From Solirubrobacter taibaiensis (GTDB lineage Bacteria > Actinomycetota > Thermoleophilia > Solirubrobacterales > Solirubrobacteraceae): a DNA stretch of 64,000 nt. The position numbers and the translations under genes are program-made. Positions 35,986 through 46,409 of the stretch are shown piece after piece. The stretch covers positions 270,547 to 334,546 of the forward strand of contig JAPDDQ010000002.1 in the NCBI GenBank assembly GCA_027587225.1, read 5' to 3'. The notes beneath the pieces are model-generated. The model was not told the origin of the DNA. It did no database searches and saw only the letters and a program-made list of their open reading frames with translations. Numbering within the stretch: the stretch's first letter is position 1; each line of letters begins with the position of its first letter.

Positions 35986-38900
35986 GTGGTCACGAACCGC
36001 ATTCACCTGTGCGGTCGTCTTGTCGTGGAGTTGCACGGACAGCGACTCGAGGATTCCCTGCGCGGGCGCCAAGGGCGCCTCCTGTTCGCGTACCTGGCGA
36101 TCAACCGCGACCGCCCGGTGCGGCGCGACGAACTCGCCGAGGCGCTGTGGTCGGGCAAGGGCGCGCCGCCCGCGTACGAGTCCCTGCTCGCCCCGCCGCT
36201 GAGCCGCCTGCGCAAGGCACTCGGCGCCGGCGTGCTCGAGGGCCGCAGCGAGCTCCAGCTCGTGCTGCCCGAGGACACCTGGATCGACTGGGAAGTGGCG
36301 CGCACGCGTGTGCGGGAAGGCGGCTGGGACGCCGCGCGCGAGGCGGTCGAGATCGCCGATCGTGGCCTCCTGCCCGGGCTCGAGGCCCCGTGGATCGACA
36401 CCAAGCGCCAGGAGCTCGCGGACCTGCGCGTGGAGGCGCTCGAGGCCACGGCCCACGCCGGGGCGCTGCTCGGCGGCGCCGCGCTGCCGGAGGCGGAGCA
36501 GGCCGCGCGGGCGGCGGTCCAGGCCCACCCGTACCGGGAGTCGGCGCGCGCGGTGCTGATGGAGGTGCTGCGAGCGCGCGGCAACGTCAACGAGGCGTTG
36601 CGCGTGTACGAGGACATTCGCGTGCTGCTGCGGGAGGAACTCGGCTCCTCACCCGGCGCGGCGCTGGTCGCCCTGCACCAGGCGCTGCTGCGCGACGACC
36701 CCGCGCCGACGCCCGCCGCGCCCGTGGCGAAGCCGATCCCGCGCTCCTCCACGCTCGTCGAACGCGACCGCGAAGTCGCCATGCTCGATGGGCTGCTGGA
36801 AGAGGCGTCGCTGGGCGAGGGCCGCGCGGTGCTGATCGAGGGCCCGCCCGGCATCGGCAAGTCGCGCCTGCTGGCCGAGTTCCGCCGCCGTGCGGTGGCG
36901 GAGGGCGCGCACGTGCTCAACGCGCGCGCCGGCGAGCTGGAGCGCGAGTTCCCGTTCGGCGTCGTGCGTCAGCTGTTCGAGGGCGTCGTCACCGACCCGG
37001 AGACGCTCGTGGGCGCCGCGGCGGCCGCGCGCGTGGTGTTCGCCTCGCCCGAGAACGGCACGCCGACCGGCGACGCGAGCTTCGCCGCGCTGCACGGCCT
37101 GTACTGGCTCACGCTCAACCTCGCCGCCGAGCGGCCGCTGCTGCTCGAGATCGACGACCTGCATTGGTGCGACCGCCCGAGCCTGCGCTTTCTCGCCTAC
37201 CTGGTCCGCCGGCTCGAGGGCCAGCCGGTGCTCGTCTCGGCCAGCGTCCGCACCGGTGACGCCCCGACCGACACCGCCTTGATGGCCGAGATCGCCAACG
37301 ATCCGGCCACGGCCCACGTCCGGCCCGGGCCGCTCTCGGAGGAGGCGGTCGGCGAGCTGGTCGCGAAGCGGCTCGGCGCGGAGCCCGACGCCGCCTTCCG
37401 CCAGGCCTGTCACGGCACGACGGGCGGCAACCCGCTGCTCGTCCGCCAGCTGCTGAACGCGTTGGAGACCGACCACGTGCGCCCGGACGCCGCGCACGCC
37501 GACGTGGTGCGCGCGATCGGCTCCCGTGCCGTGTCGAGCTCCGTGCTCCTGCGGCTTGCGCGGCTGCCCGGCGAGGCCGCGACCGTCGCCCGCGCCGTCG
37601 CCGTCCTGGGGGAGAGCGCGGAGCTGCCGACGGTCGCCGCGCTGTCCGGCCTGGACGAGGCCCAGGTGGCGGGCGCGATGGCCGCGCTCGCGCGGGCGGA
37701 GATCCTGCGCCCCGAGCCGCCGCCCGGCTTCGTGCACCCGCTCGTGCGCGACGCCGTCTACACCGGGTTGCCGCTCGGCGAGCGGGAGCTGCTGCACGCC
37801 CGCGCCGCCGGCGTCCTGCGCGAGCGCGGCGCGCCGCTGGACCAGGTGGCGGGCCAGCTGATGCTCACGCCCGGGCGCGGGGACGCGGCGGTCGCGCGGC
37901 TCCTGCACGAGGCCGGGAACGCCGCGATGTCGCGCGGCGCCGTGGACAGCTCCGTCGGCTACATGCAGCGCGCGCTGGAGGAGCCGCCCGCGCGTGACGA
38001 TCGCTCGCGGCTGCTGCTCGACCTCGGCGAGGCGGAAGCGCTCACGCGCGGCCCGGACAGCGCGCTGCACCTGCGTGAGGCCTACGAAGGCCTGACCGAC
38101 GTGCAGCTGAAGATCCGCGCCGCGAACGCGTTGGGCCGCGCGCTGCTGTTCACCAGCTCACCCGCGGAAGGGTCGCGCGTGGCGCTCGAGGCCGCGGCGC
38201 AGCTTCCCCCGGAGTTCGCCGACGAAGCGCTCGGGCTGCGCGCGTTCGCGCTCATGGGCGTGCCGTTCGGCGCGATGCATCCGCGCGAGATGGCGCCGGT
38301 CCGCGAGTGGCGCGGACGGCCGCTGGAGACGATCGGCGAGAAGCTCATGGGCGCGGTTTCCTCGCTCGAATGGACGCTCGCGGGCGGGCACGTCGACGAG
38401 GTCATCCCTCAGGCCTTCCGGGCCCTGGCCGGAGGCGACCTGCAGCAGCGCGACCCGAACCTGCTCACGCTCGCCGCGTTGCTGCCGCTGATCGTCGGCG
38501 ACCGCGACGAGGCCCTGCGGCTCTTCGATCTCGGGATGGTCGAGGCCCACCGCCGCGGCTCGCTGTTCGCCGTCACCGGCATGTACCTGTGGCGCGGTTT
38601 CAGCCTGTTCTGGCGCGGCGACCTGATCGACGCCGAGGAGGAGCTGCGCGCGTCCTTCGACCAGGCCGAGTCCTGGGGCTACGGCCCGGACACCCTGCAG
38701 TGGAACGCCGCCCATCTCTCGTGGTGCCTGACCGAGCGCGGCAACCTCGCGGAGGCCCGCACGGCGCTGATGCGGGCGCACGAGCGCGGCGGCCGCTCCG
38801 ACGGCGCGCGCTACTGGTGCAACGCGCGGCTCGAGCTGCTCGTGGCGGAGGGGTCCTACGAGGAGGCGTTGGAGGCGAGCGAGGAGTACGCGGACCGCTT

Positions 38901-39516
38901 CCGCCACTACCACAACCCCGCCGCCGCCCGGTGGAGCGGCCTGCGCGCGGTGGCGCTGAACGCGCTGGGCATGAAGCGCAAGGCGATCGAGCTCGCCGCC
39001 GAGGAGCTCGACCGCGCCCGCGACTGGGGCGCTCCCGGCACCGTCGCCCGCTCCCTGCGGGTGCTCGGCCTGCTCGAAGGCCCCGAAGGGCTGGAGCGGT
39101 TGGAGGAAGCGGTCGAGATCGTCCCCAAGGGCTCCTGCCGGCTCGAGCTGGCCAAGTCGCTGGCGGGCCTGGGCGGGCTGCGCCGCCTCGCGGGGCGGCC
39201 CGACTACGCCCGCGAGCCCTTGACCCGCGCGCACGAGTTGGCGGAGGTGTGCGGTGCCGAACGCCTGCTCGGCGACATCCGGCGCGAGCTGGTCGCCGTC
39301 GGGGTGGAACCGGCCTCGGCGATGCCGCACGGCGTGGCGTCCTTGACCGCGACCGAGCGCCGCGTGGCCGCCCTGGCCGCGGCGGGCCGGGCGGAGCGTG
39401 AGATCGCGCAGGAGCTGTTCGTGACGCCGCGGATCATCCAGATCAAGCTGGGGAGCGCGCTGCGCAAGCTGGGCGCGAGCTCGGCGGGCGAGCTCGCGAT
39501 GGCGCTCGAAACCTAA
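35986..39516 (+). CDS. SARP-BTAD / AAA ATPase / LuxR-type giant regulator (1176 aa)
   Basis: GTG start with ribosome site AGGGAG directly before it. Domains: SARP-like winged helix (1-95) and BTAD (95-245); AAA ATPase with Walker A EGPPGIGKSRL near 285 and Walker B LLLEIDDLHWCD near 385; an alpha-helical TPR-like region (about 620-1100); and a C-terminal LuxR-type HTH (LTATERRVAALAAAGRAERE, about 1115-1176). DNA-binding modules at both ends are unusual for SARP or LAL proteins. It sits 9 bp after the last catabolic gene, so it is likely in that operon and may be its activator. The stop codon TAA is part of a REP-like palindrome. Confidence 0.92.
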   Translation: MVTNRIHLCGRLVVELHGQRLEDSLRGRQGRLLFAYLAINRDRPVRRDELAEALWSGKGAPPAYESLLAPPLSRLRKALGAGVLEGRSELQLVLPEDTWIDWEVARTRVREGGWDAAREAVEIADRGLLPGLEAPWIDTKRQELADLRVEALEATAHAGALLGGAALPEAEQAARAAVQAHPYRESARAVLMEVLRARGNVNEALRVYEDIRVLLREELGSSPGAALVALHQALLRDDPAPTPAAPVAKPIPRSSTLVERDREVAMLDGLLEEASLGEGRAVLIEGPPGIGKSRLLAEFRRRAVAEGAHVLNARAGELEREFPFGVVRQLFEGVVTDPETLVGAAAAARVVFASPENGTPTGDASFAALHGLYWLTLNLAAERPLLLEIDDLHWCDRPSLRFLAYLVRRLEGQPVLVSASVRTGDAPTDTALMAEIANDPATAHVRPGPLSEEAVGELVAKRLGAEPDAAFRQACHGTTGGNPLLVRQLLNALETDHVRPDAAHADVVRAIGSRAVSSSVLLRLARLPGEAATVARAVAVLGESAELPTVAALSGLDEAQVAGAMAALARAEILRPEPPPGFVHPLVRDAVYTGLPLGERELLHARAAGVLRERGAPLDQVAGQLMLTPGRGDAAVARLLHEAGNAAMSRGAVDSSVGYMQRALEEPPARDDRSRLLLDLGEAEALTRGPDSALHLREAYEGLTDVQLKIRAANALGRALLFTSSPAEGSRVALEAAAQLPPEFADEALGLRAFALMGVPFGAMHPREMAPVREWRGRPLETIGEKLMGAVSSLEWTLAGGHVDEVIPQAFRALAGGDLQQRDPNLLTLAALLPLIVGDRDEALRLFDLGMVEAHRRGSLFAVTGMYLWRGFSLFWRGDLIDAEEELRASFDQAESWGYGPDTLQWNAAHLSWCLTERGNLAEARTALMRAHERGGRSDGARYWCNARLELLVAEGSYEEALEASEEYADRFRHYHNPAAARWSGLRAVALNALGMKRKAIELAAEELDRARDWGAPGTVARSLRVLGLLEGPEGLERLEEAVEIVPKGSCRLELAKSLAGLGGLRRLAGRPDYAREPLTRAHELAEVCGAERLLGDIRRELVAVGVEPASAMPHGVASLTATERRVAALAAAGRAEREIAQELFVTPRIIQIKLGSALRKLGASSAGELAMALET

Positions 39517-39540
39517 AGCGGGACAGTCCCTCTTTAGGTT
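39510..39540. repeat. REP-like palindrome, copy 4 (supplies the regulator stop codon)
   Basis: 15-bp arms with one mismatch around a central A. The left arm begins AACCTAAAG and the right arm ends CTTTAGGTT, with GGGAC-A-GTCCC in the centre. The gene's TAA stop lies in the left arm. It probably also acts as the operon's terminator hairpin. Confidence 0.8.
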
Positions 39541-39592
39541 CGGCAACGTCGCGGCAATCCGCGGGCAACCCTCGCCCGCGAAGTTCCGCCGC

Positions 39593-40942
39593 ATGACGAT
39601 GATCGATCCCGCTCCGGCCCTGCGCGACCTCTGCGGCGGTGCCATCGCCCTGCCCGGCGACGACGGCTACGACGCCGCGCGCCAGGGGTTCAATCTCGCC
39701 GTCGACCAGCGTCCTGCGGCGGTCGCCTATCCCGCGGACGCGCACGAGGTCGCCGAGATCGTCACGGCCGCGCGCGCCAACGGCCTGCGCGTCGCGCCGC
39801 AGGCCACCGGCCACAACGCCGGTCCACTGGGCGGCCTCGACGGCTCGATCCTGGTCAAGACCAGCGGCATCGGCGGCGTGGAGATCGATTCCGTCGCCCG
39901 GATCGCCCGCGTCGGCGCCGGCGTGCTGTGGGAGGAGGTCGTCGACGCCGCCGCGCCGTACGGCCTGATCGCGCTGCACGGCTCCAGCCCGAACGTGAGC
40001 GTCACGGGCTACTCGCTCGGCGGCGGCATGGGCTGGCTCGCGCGCAGCCACGGCCTGCAGGCCAACAGCGTCACCGCGATCGAGCTCGTGACGACCGAGG
40101 GGGAGTTGGTGCGCACGGACGCGCAGCACGACCCCGAGCTGTTCTGGGCGCTGCGCGGCGGCGGCGGGAACTTCGGCATCGTCACCGCGCTCGAGTTCCG
40201 CCTCTACCCGCTCAGCGAGGTCTACGCCGGGATGATGCTGTGGGACTGGACGGAGGCCGAGCGCGTGCTCACGGCCTGGGCGCAGTGGGCGGTCGACGCG
40301 CCCGACCACGTCACCACTTCCTTCCGGATCATGCAGCTCCCGCCGCTCGAGGAGCTCCCGGAGATGCTGCGCGGCCGCAGCGTCGTGATCATCGACGGCG
40401 CGGTCCAGGGCGACCCGGCCGTGCTCGACCCGCTGCGCGCGCTCAGCCCGGAGATCGACCTGTTCGGCATGGTCCCGGCGCCCGCGCTCGTGCGCATCCA
40501 CCAGGACCCGGAGGACCCGATGCCGTCCGTCGGCGCCACGGCGCTCATCACGGAGCTCCCGCCGGAGGCCGTCCAGGCGGTGATCGCCGTCGCCGGCCCG
40601 GGCTCCGGCTCGCCGCTGGAGATGGTGGAGTTCCGCCAGGGCGGCGGTGCGCTGCTGCGGGCGACTCCGGGCCACGGCGCGATCGCCGGCGTTCCCGCGC
40701 AGTTCGTCCTGTTCACCGGCGGGCTCGCGCTGGACGCGGAGATGGCCGCCGCCAAGCAGGCGCACATGGCCGAGGTCAAGGCCGCGCTCGCGCCGTACAG
40801 CCGCGCGGGTCACTACCTCAACTTCGCCGAGGAGCAGGTCGACGTCTCCGAGAGCTTCGACACCGACACCTGGGCCCGGCTGTGCGCCGTCAAGGACCGC
40901 CTGGACCCGGAAAACACCATCCACGCGAACCACGCCATCTAA
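39593..40942 (+). CDS. FAD-linked oxidoreductase, berberine-bridge-enzyme type (449 aa)
   Basis: PCMH-type FAD domain (about 40-210) with RVAPQATGHNAGPLGG carrying the His that commonly binds FAD covalently, then SVTGYSLGGGMGWLARSHG and LFWALRGGGGNFGIVT. The C-terminal BBE segment reads HYLNFAEE, with DPENTIHANHAI as the usual ending. There is no second FAD-linking Cys (the usual CxxV/G site reads YSLG), so attachment is probably through His only. Such enzymes oxidise alcohols, sugars or secondary-metabolite intermediates. It starts 76 bp after the giant regulator and has no recognisable partner. Confidence 0.88.
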   Translation: MTMIDPAPALRDLCGGAIALPGDDGYDAARQGFNLAVDQRPAAVAYPADAHEVAEIVTAARANGLRVAPQATGHNAGPLGGLDGSILVKTSGIGGVEIDSVARIARVGAGVLWEEVVDAAAPYGLIALHGSSPNVSVTGYSLGGGMGWLARSHGLQANSVTAIELVTTEGELVRTDAQHDPELFWALRGGGGNFGIVTALEFRLYPLSEVYAGMMLWDWTEAERVLTAWAQWAVDAPDHVTTSFRIMQLPPLEELPEMLRGRSVVIIDGAVQGDPAVLDPLRALSPEIDLFGMVPAPALVRIHQDPEDPMPSVGATALITELPPEAVQAVIAVAGPGSGSPLEMVEFRQGGGALLRATPGHGAIAGVPAQFVLFTGGLALDAEMAAAKQAHMAEVKAALAPYSRAGHYLNFAEEQVDVSESFDTDTWARLCAVKDRLDPENTIHANHAI

Positions 40943-40955
40943 ACTCCGCCGCCAT

Positions 40956-41525
40956 ATGGGGCGGATCTACGAGCGCATCGACGACCACTTGAACAAGTGG
41001 ATCAACAAGCAATCGATGTTCTTCGTGGGCACCGCCCCAGCGGCGACGGACGGGCACATCAACGTCTCGCCCAAAGGCCCGATGGGCTCGCTGCGGATCC
41101 TGGACGACCACACGGTCGCCTACCTGGACATCGTCGGCAGCGGCGCGGAGACGATCGCCCACATCCGCGAGAACGGGCGCATCATCGTGATGTTCTGCGC
41201 CTTCCAGGGTCCGCCGCGGATCCTGCGCCTCCACGGCCGCGGCGAGGTCGTCATGCCCGGCGAGCCGCGGTTCGACGAGCTGCTGCAAGTTGGCTTCCAG
41301 GAGCCTGAGGCCCCCGAGGCGCGGCGCGCGATCATCGTCGTGCACGTGCAGCGGGTGGCCGACTCCTGCGGCTACGGCGTGCCGCTGCTGGCCTACGAGG
41401 GCGAGCGTCCGCACAGCGACTTGTCAACCGCCAAGCGGTTGCGGGTAGAAGGACCAGACGCCATGCGCACTTACGAGGCAAAGCACAACCAAGTGTCCAT
41501 CGACGGCCTGCCGGCACTCTCATGA
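40956..41525 (+). CDS. Pyridoxamine 5'-phosphate oxidase-like FMN-binding protein (189 aa)
   Basis: Start ATG 40956. Split-barrel flavin-binding family: NKQSMFFVGTAPAATDGHINVSPKGP at the N-terminus, VAYLDIVGSGAETIAHIRENGRI in the middle, ILRLHGRGEV afterwards. These proteins bind FMN, F420 or haem. It is not a classic vitamin B6 enzyme because the PLP-binding C-terminal part is lacking. The stop overlaps the next gene (ATGA). Confidence 0.85.
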   Translation: MGRIYERIDDHLNKWINKQSMFFVGTAPAATDGHINVSPKGPMGSLRILDDHTVAYLDIVGSGAETIAHIRENGRIIVMFCAFQGPPRILRLHGRGEVVMPGEPRFDELLQVGFQEPEAPEARRAIIVVHVQRVADSCGYGVPLLAYEGERPHSDLSTAKRLRVEGPDAMRTYEAKHNQVSIDGLPALS

Positions 41526-41872
41526 GCATCCGGGGCGTCCACACCATCATCTTCGGCGAAGACGCCGAAGCGATCCGCGCGTTCCTGCGCGACGTCCTCG
41601 ACCTGGACTACGTCGAGGCCGGCGGCGGCTGGCCGATCTTCAAGCTCCCGCCCGCCGAGCTGTCGGCCCACCCGAGCGAGACGTCCGGCCACTACGAGCT
41701 CTACCTGATGTGCGACGACATCGAGGAGACCCGGGCCGAGCTGGAGGCCAAGGGCGTCGAGTTCACGTCGCCGGTGCGCGACCAGTCCTGGGGGCTCGTC
41801 ACCGCGATGCAGGTTCCCGGCGGCGGTGAGCTGGGTCTCTACCAGCCGCTGCACGCCACCGCGGTGACCTGA
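41522..41872 (+). CDS. VOC (glyoxalase/bleomycin-resistance) superfamily protein (116 aa)
   Basis: One VOC domain of two beta-alpha-beta modules: VHTIIFGEDAEAIRAFLRDVLDL, GHYELYLMCDDIEETRAELEAKGVEF, and VPGGGELGLYQP at the end. Metal ligands are not all conserved in position, so it may be a binding rather than catalytic member. It is co-translated with the PNPOx-like gene; a shared detoxification or antibiotic-resistance role is possible but unproven. Confidence 0.85.
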   Translation: MSIRGVHTIIFGEDAEAIRAFLRDVLDLDYVEAGGGWPIFKLPPAELSAHPSETSGHYELYLMCDDIEETRAELEAKGVEFTSPVRDQSWGLVTAMQVPGGGELGLYQPLHATAVT

Positions 41873-41910
41873 AGATCGACTGGGGTTGACGCTTCCGGCG
41901 GCTGGGTACA

Positions 41911-43134
41911 GTGGAGCGGCCGCCGGGCCGTCACCCATTCACCTTGACTCCTCCAGAGACCGTCAATAGGGCTCCGCGCGACTCCGCGGCGGCCTCCGGC
42001 CCGATCCGGCTGCTGCTCGTCGAGGACGACGACGGCGACGCGCTGCTCGTCGAAGAGCTGTTCAACATCAGCGGCGCGTACATGGAGATCATCCGCGTGA
42101 CGACGCTCGCCGAAGCGCGGCGCGAGAACCTGGCGGAGATCGACTGCGTCCTGCTCGATCTGGACCTGCCGGACGCGCAGGGTCTGTCCGGGCTGCACAA
42201 GCTCAAGACCGATCGCGCGGACGTCGCGGTGCTCGTCCTCACCGGCCTCGACGACGAGCGCCGCGGGATGGAAGCCGTCGGCGCCGGCGCGCAGGACTAC
42301 CTGGTCAAGGGCCAGATCGACGGTCAGGGCCTCACGCGCGCCGTGCACTACGCGGTGGAGCGCCTGCGCGCGGACGAGGCGCGCCGCGAGCTCGAGGTCG
42401 CGCGCCTGCACGCCGAGGAGAACTCCCGCCTCGAGCGCGGCCTGCTGCCCGCGCCGCTGGTCGACGACACCCATCTCGTCCTCAACGCGCACTACCGCCC
42501 GGGTCGCCGTCGCGCGCTCCTCGGCGGCGACTTCTACGACGCGGTCCAGACCGCCGACGGCACGGTGCACGCCGTGATCGGCGACGTCTCCGGCCACGGC
42601 CCGGACGCCGCGGCGCTCGGGGTGTCGCTGCGGATCGCCTGGCGCACGTTGGTGATCGGCGGCCACGCGACGGAAGCGCTTCTGCCCACGTTGCAGGTCA
42701 TGCACGGCCACGAGCGCCACCACTCGTGGATGTTCACCACGCTGTGCATGGCGACGGTGGCGCCCGACAAGCGGCACCTCACGTTGCGCCTCGCCGGTCA
42801 CCCGCCGCCGTTGTTGATCACCGCCGACGGCATCGAGTCGATGGAGCCGGAGAAGGGCGAGCCGCCGCTGGGCGTCGTCGACGATGCCCGCTGGACGGCC
42901 TACGAGCACACGCTGCCGGAGCAGTGGTCGCTGCTGCTCTACACCGACGGCCTGATCGAGGGCCGCACCGGCGTGGGCAACGCGCGCCTGGGCGGGGAAG
43001 GGCTCGCGGCCATGCTCCGCGGGCTGGACACGAACGCGCCAGGGCTCGTGGCCACGCTCGTCGAACGCGCCGAGGAGCTCAACGGCGGCCCGCTGCTGGA
43101 CGACGTCGCGGCGTTCGTGGTGCGCACGCGGTGA
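41911..43134 (+). CDS. Receiver-PP2C (RsbU/SpoIIE-type) phosphatase response regulator (407 aa)
   Basis: Receiver domain (about 30-150) with acidic VEDDDGD, phospho-Asp in VLLDLDLPDAQG and Lys in YLVKGQ; coiled-coil linker (about 152-180); PP2C-type phosphatase with GGDFYDAV, IGDVSGHG, LYTDGLIEG and DDVAAFVVR metal sites. It should dephosphorylate an anti-sigma-factor antagonist when phosphorylated. No anti-sigma genes are adjacent. The start is uncertain: GTG 41911 is the longest, but TTGACG at 41886 and TACAGT at 41907 look like promoter boxes that would favour TTG 41944. It is followed by a kinase and a second receiver (GTGA overlap). Confidence 0.9.
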   Translation: MERPPGRHPFTLTPPETVNRAPRDSAAASGPIRLLLVEDDDGDALLVEELFNISGAYMEIIRVTTLAEARRENLAEIDCVLLDLDLPDAQGLSGLHKLKTDRADVAVLVLTGLDDERRGMEAVGAGAQDYLVKGQIDGQGLTRAVHYAVERLRADEARRELEVARLHAEENSRLERGLLPAPLVDDTHLVLNAHYRPGRRRALLGGDFYDAVQTADGTVHAVIGDVSGHGPDAAALGVSLRIAWRTLVIGGHATEALLPTLQVMHGHERHHSWMFTTLCMATVAPDKRHLTLRLAGHPPPLLITADGIESMEPEKGEPPLGVVDDARWTAYEHTLPEQWSLLLYTDGLIEGRTGVGNARLGGEGLAAMLRGLDTNAPGLVATLVERAEELNGGPLLDDVAAFVVRTR

Positions 43135-44668
43135 GGCTCCGCCGTCGCCGCGGGAAGCGGCGTCTGCGGGCCGGGCAGTACTTCGCGCGCGGGGTCGCGT
43201 TCCTGGTCTTCATCGCCATCGTCGGCACGGTGCGGAGTTTGTTCGCGCTCAACGCGCTGAGCGAGGCGCGTTCGGAGCTGATCGACCAGCTCGGGCCGAC
43301 CGCACTCGCGGCCAACGACATCTCGATCGCGCTGCTCGACCAGGAGACCGGCCTGCGCGGCTATGTGCTCTCCGGCCAGCAGAGCTTCCTCGAGCCGTTC
43401 CGGATGGGACGGACCAACGCCGACGCCGCGATCGAGCGACTCGAGGCGCAGCTGCGCTTCGACAGCGTGCAGAGATTCCGGCCCGAGATCGACGAGATCT
43501 CCGCTGCCGCGCGTGACTGGGAGCTCAACTTCGCCGACCCGACCGTCGCCGCTGCCAGCTCGAACCCGGGCGGCCCGCGCAGCATCGCGCAGGTCGAGGC
43601 CGGCAAGGCGCGGTTCGACCGCTTCCGCGAGTCCGTACGCCGGCTCAACGTCCGGCTGGGCCCGGCCCGCGCGGACGCGCGTGCGGAGCTGCGGGACAAC
43701 GCGCGCGTCGTCACCTTCTGGGTGATCTTCACCGGCGTCGTGATCCTGCTCAGCCTCGCGCTGGTCGCGCGTACGCTGCGCAAGCAGGTCGTCAACCCGC
43801 TCCAGACGCTCGCGGGGCGCGTGCGGGAGGTCTCGCGCGGCGACTACGAGCGCGAGGTCACCAGCGACGGGGCGGCCGAGGTGGCCGAGCTCGCCGAGGA
43901 CGTCGAGGCGATGCGCGCGCGGATCGTGGCCGAGCTCGCCGCGCTGCAGGCCGCGGAGTCCGACCTGCGGCGCTCCAACCAGGAGCTCGAGCAGTTCGCC
44001 TACGTCGCCTCCCACGACCTCCAGGAGCCGCTGCGCAAGGTCGCGTCGTTCTGCCAGCTGCTCCAGCAGCGCTACGGCGGCGAGCTCGACGCGCGCGCGG
44101 ACCAGTACATCGGCTTCGCGGTCGACGGCGCGCAGCGCATGCAGGACCTCATCAACGACCTGCTGGCGTTCTCGCGCGTGGGGCGGATGGAGCAGCCGCA
44201 CGTCGCCGTGGACTGCGCGGCGCTCGTCGAGCGCGTGCGGGCCGACCTCGGGCGGGTGATCGACGAGAGCGGCGCCGAGATCGTGGTCGACGGCGAGCTG
44301 CCGACGGTCATGGGCGACGCCACGCTGCTGCGGGTGGTGTTCCAGAACCTGATCGGGAACGCGATCAAATTCCGCAGCGAGGCGCCGCCGCACGCGGAGC
44401 TCTCCGCCGTGCGCGAGGGCGAGTGCTGGAAGTTCCGCATCGCCGACAACGGGATCGGGATCGACGCCGAGTACGCGGAGCGGATCTTCGTCATCTTCCA
44501 GCGGCTGCATCCGCGCTCCCAGTACGAGGGGACGGGCATCGGGCTCGCCATGTGCCGCAAGATCGTCGAGTACCACGGCGGCCGGATGTGGTTGGACACG
44601 GACCTTCCGGCGGGCGAGGGTTCTACCTTCTACTTCACTTTGCCTGCGGAACCGGACACGGAGCGTCG

Positions 44669-44672
<4 letters not shown>
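43131..44672 (+). CDS. CHASE3-HAMP sensor histidine kinase (513 aa)
   Basis: GTG start overlapping the phosphatase stop. Basic N-terminus, membrane helix at about 20-40, CHASE3-type helical sensor (about 45-185, with GLRGYVLSG), second helix (about 190-215), HAMP (215-275), HisKA with phospho-acceptor His in FAYVASHDLQEPLRKV, and HATPase_c with NLIGNAIKFR, IADNGIGID and GTGIGLAMCRKI. It fits the phytochrome-like class of kinases that pair with small receivers. Its partners are most likely the receiver proteins on either side. Confidence 0.92.
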
Positions 44673-45111
<439 letters not shown>

Positions 45112-45115
<4 letters not shown>

Positions 45116-46194
45116 AACGCTGGTCGGTCCTGCTCGCGGCTGTCGTACTCGCCGGGTGTGGGTCCGACGAGGCGCCGCCGGAGCCGGTCGCGACGACGGC
45201 GCCGACCACGCCACCCGCCACCGCGACGCCGAACGAGACCCCCGGGCCGGAGCCCACCGCGACTCCCCGCCCGCCCGCCCGGCGCGTGATCGCGACCGGG
45301 CTCGATGTGCCTTGGGGGATCGCGTTCCTGCCGAACGGCGATGCCCTGGTCGCCGAGCGCACGACGGCGCGGATCCTGCGGATTCCCGCCGGGGGCGGGG
45401 ATCCCGAGCGCGTGATGACCGTTCCCGGCGTGGCTCGCAACGCCGGTGAGGGCGGACTGCTGGGCCTGGCCGCGCGTGATGATTGGGTCTACGCGTACCT
45501 GACTTCCACGCGCGGGGACAACCGGATCGTGCGCTTCAAGCTCGGCGAGCGGGTGCGAACGGTGCTGACCGGGTTGCGCGCGGCGGGTGTCCACAACGGC
45601 GGGCGGATCGCGTTCGGGCCCGACGGCAAGCTCTACGCGGGCGTCGGCGACGCCGGCAACACGGGGTTGGCCCAGGACCGGTCGTCGCGCAACGGCAAGA
45701 TCCTGCGCATGAACCCGGACGGGAGCGGGGTGCGCGTCTGGTCGCTCGGGCACCGCAACGTGCAGGGGCTCGCGTGGGACCGGCGCGGGCGGCTGTGGGC
45801 GAGCGAGTTCGGCCAGAACGCGCGCGACGAGGTGAACTTGATCCGGCGTGGACGCAACTACGGGTGGCCCGAGGTCGAGGGTGTCGGCTCGACGTCCGGG
45901 GGACGGTTCACGAACCCGAAGGTGACGTGGGCCACGTCGGCCGCTTCGCCGAGCGGGGCGGCGATCATCGGCACGAACCTGTACGTCGCCGCGCTGCAGG
46001 GCGAGTGCGTCTGGAAGGTGCCTTTGGACGGCGCGTCCGCGGGCAAGCCGACGCGCATGCTCGCCGGCCGTTACGGACGCATCCGGACCGTCGTGGCGGC
46101 GCCGGACGGGACGCTGTGGGTGGCGACGTCCAACCGCGACGGCCGCGGCTCCCCGCGCGACGGCGACGACCGGATCATCGCGGTGCGCGTATGA
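45112..46194 (+). CDS. Glucose/sorbosone-dehydrogenase-like (PQQ-type beta-propeller) lipoprotein (360 aa)
   Basis: Lipoprotein signal with LAGC lipobox, a Pro/Thr-rich tether (about 25-58), then a six-bladed propeller of the GSDH family: LDVPWGIAFLPNGDALVAER, GEGGLLGLA, HNGGRIAFGPDGKLYAGVGDAG, GHRNVQGLAWD, SEFGQNARDEVN, NYGWPEVEG. Family enzymes oxidise aldose sugars with PQQ outside the membrane. No PQQ synthesis genes are in view, so the cofactor would have to come from elsewhere. It overlaps the receiver gene upstream and the short LQKTAGNQAV gene downstream. Confidence 0.88.
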
Positions 46195-46409
46195 GGGGCG
46201 TGCCGATGTCCGACGAGGTCCTGCGGTCGATGCAGAAGACCGCCGGGAACCAAGCGGTGGGCCGCGCTATTGCCGAGGGACGGATAGCGCCTGTAGTGTC
46301 GCCCGATGGAGCGTCAGCGCGCCAGTCAGCCGGAAACCAAGCAGACGGCGACGCCGGCGCTCCGGATGAGCGAGCCGGCGATCCTCTCGCTCCAGAAGAC
46401 GGCGGGTAA
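46191..46409 (+). CDS. Short protein with AGNQAV motif (72 aa), possibly a remnant
   Basis: It starts at ATG 46191 (ATGA overlap with the lipoprotein), or at ATG 46206. MSDEVLRSMQKTAGNQAVGR is a clear duplicate of the N-terminal motif of the next protein (SLQKTAGNQAVCRAIAAG). The rest is Gly/Ala/Asp-rich and overlaps the next gene by 104 bp in another frame, so the tail may be meaningless. Either it is a tiny standalone tag-like protein, or the truncated 5' end of a tandem copy. Translation coupling to the upstream gene favours expression. Confidence 0.45.
   Translation: MRGVPMSDEVLRSMQKTAGNQAVGRAIAEGRIAPVVSPDGASARQSAGNQADGDAGAPDERAGDPLAPEDGG

Noticed and set aside
42939..44576. Minus-strand frame of 545 codons opposite the CHASE3 kinase
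   Set aside because: Shadow of the kinase gene; low complexity and no motifs.
46191..46409. Programmed frameshift joining the short AGNQAV ORF to the larger protein
   Set aside because: No slippery sequence was seen, and the larger gene has its own copy of the motif and start, so a fusion would only duplicate the N-terminus.
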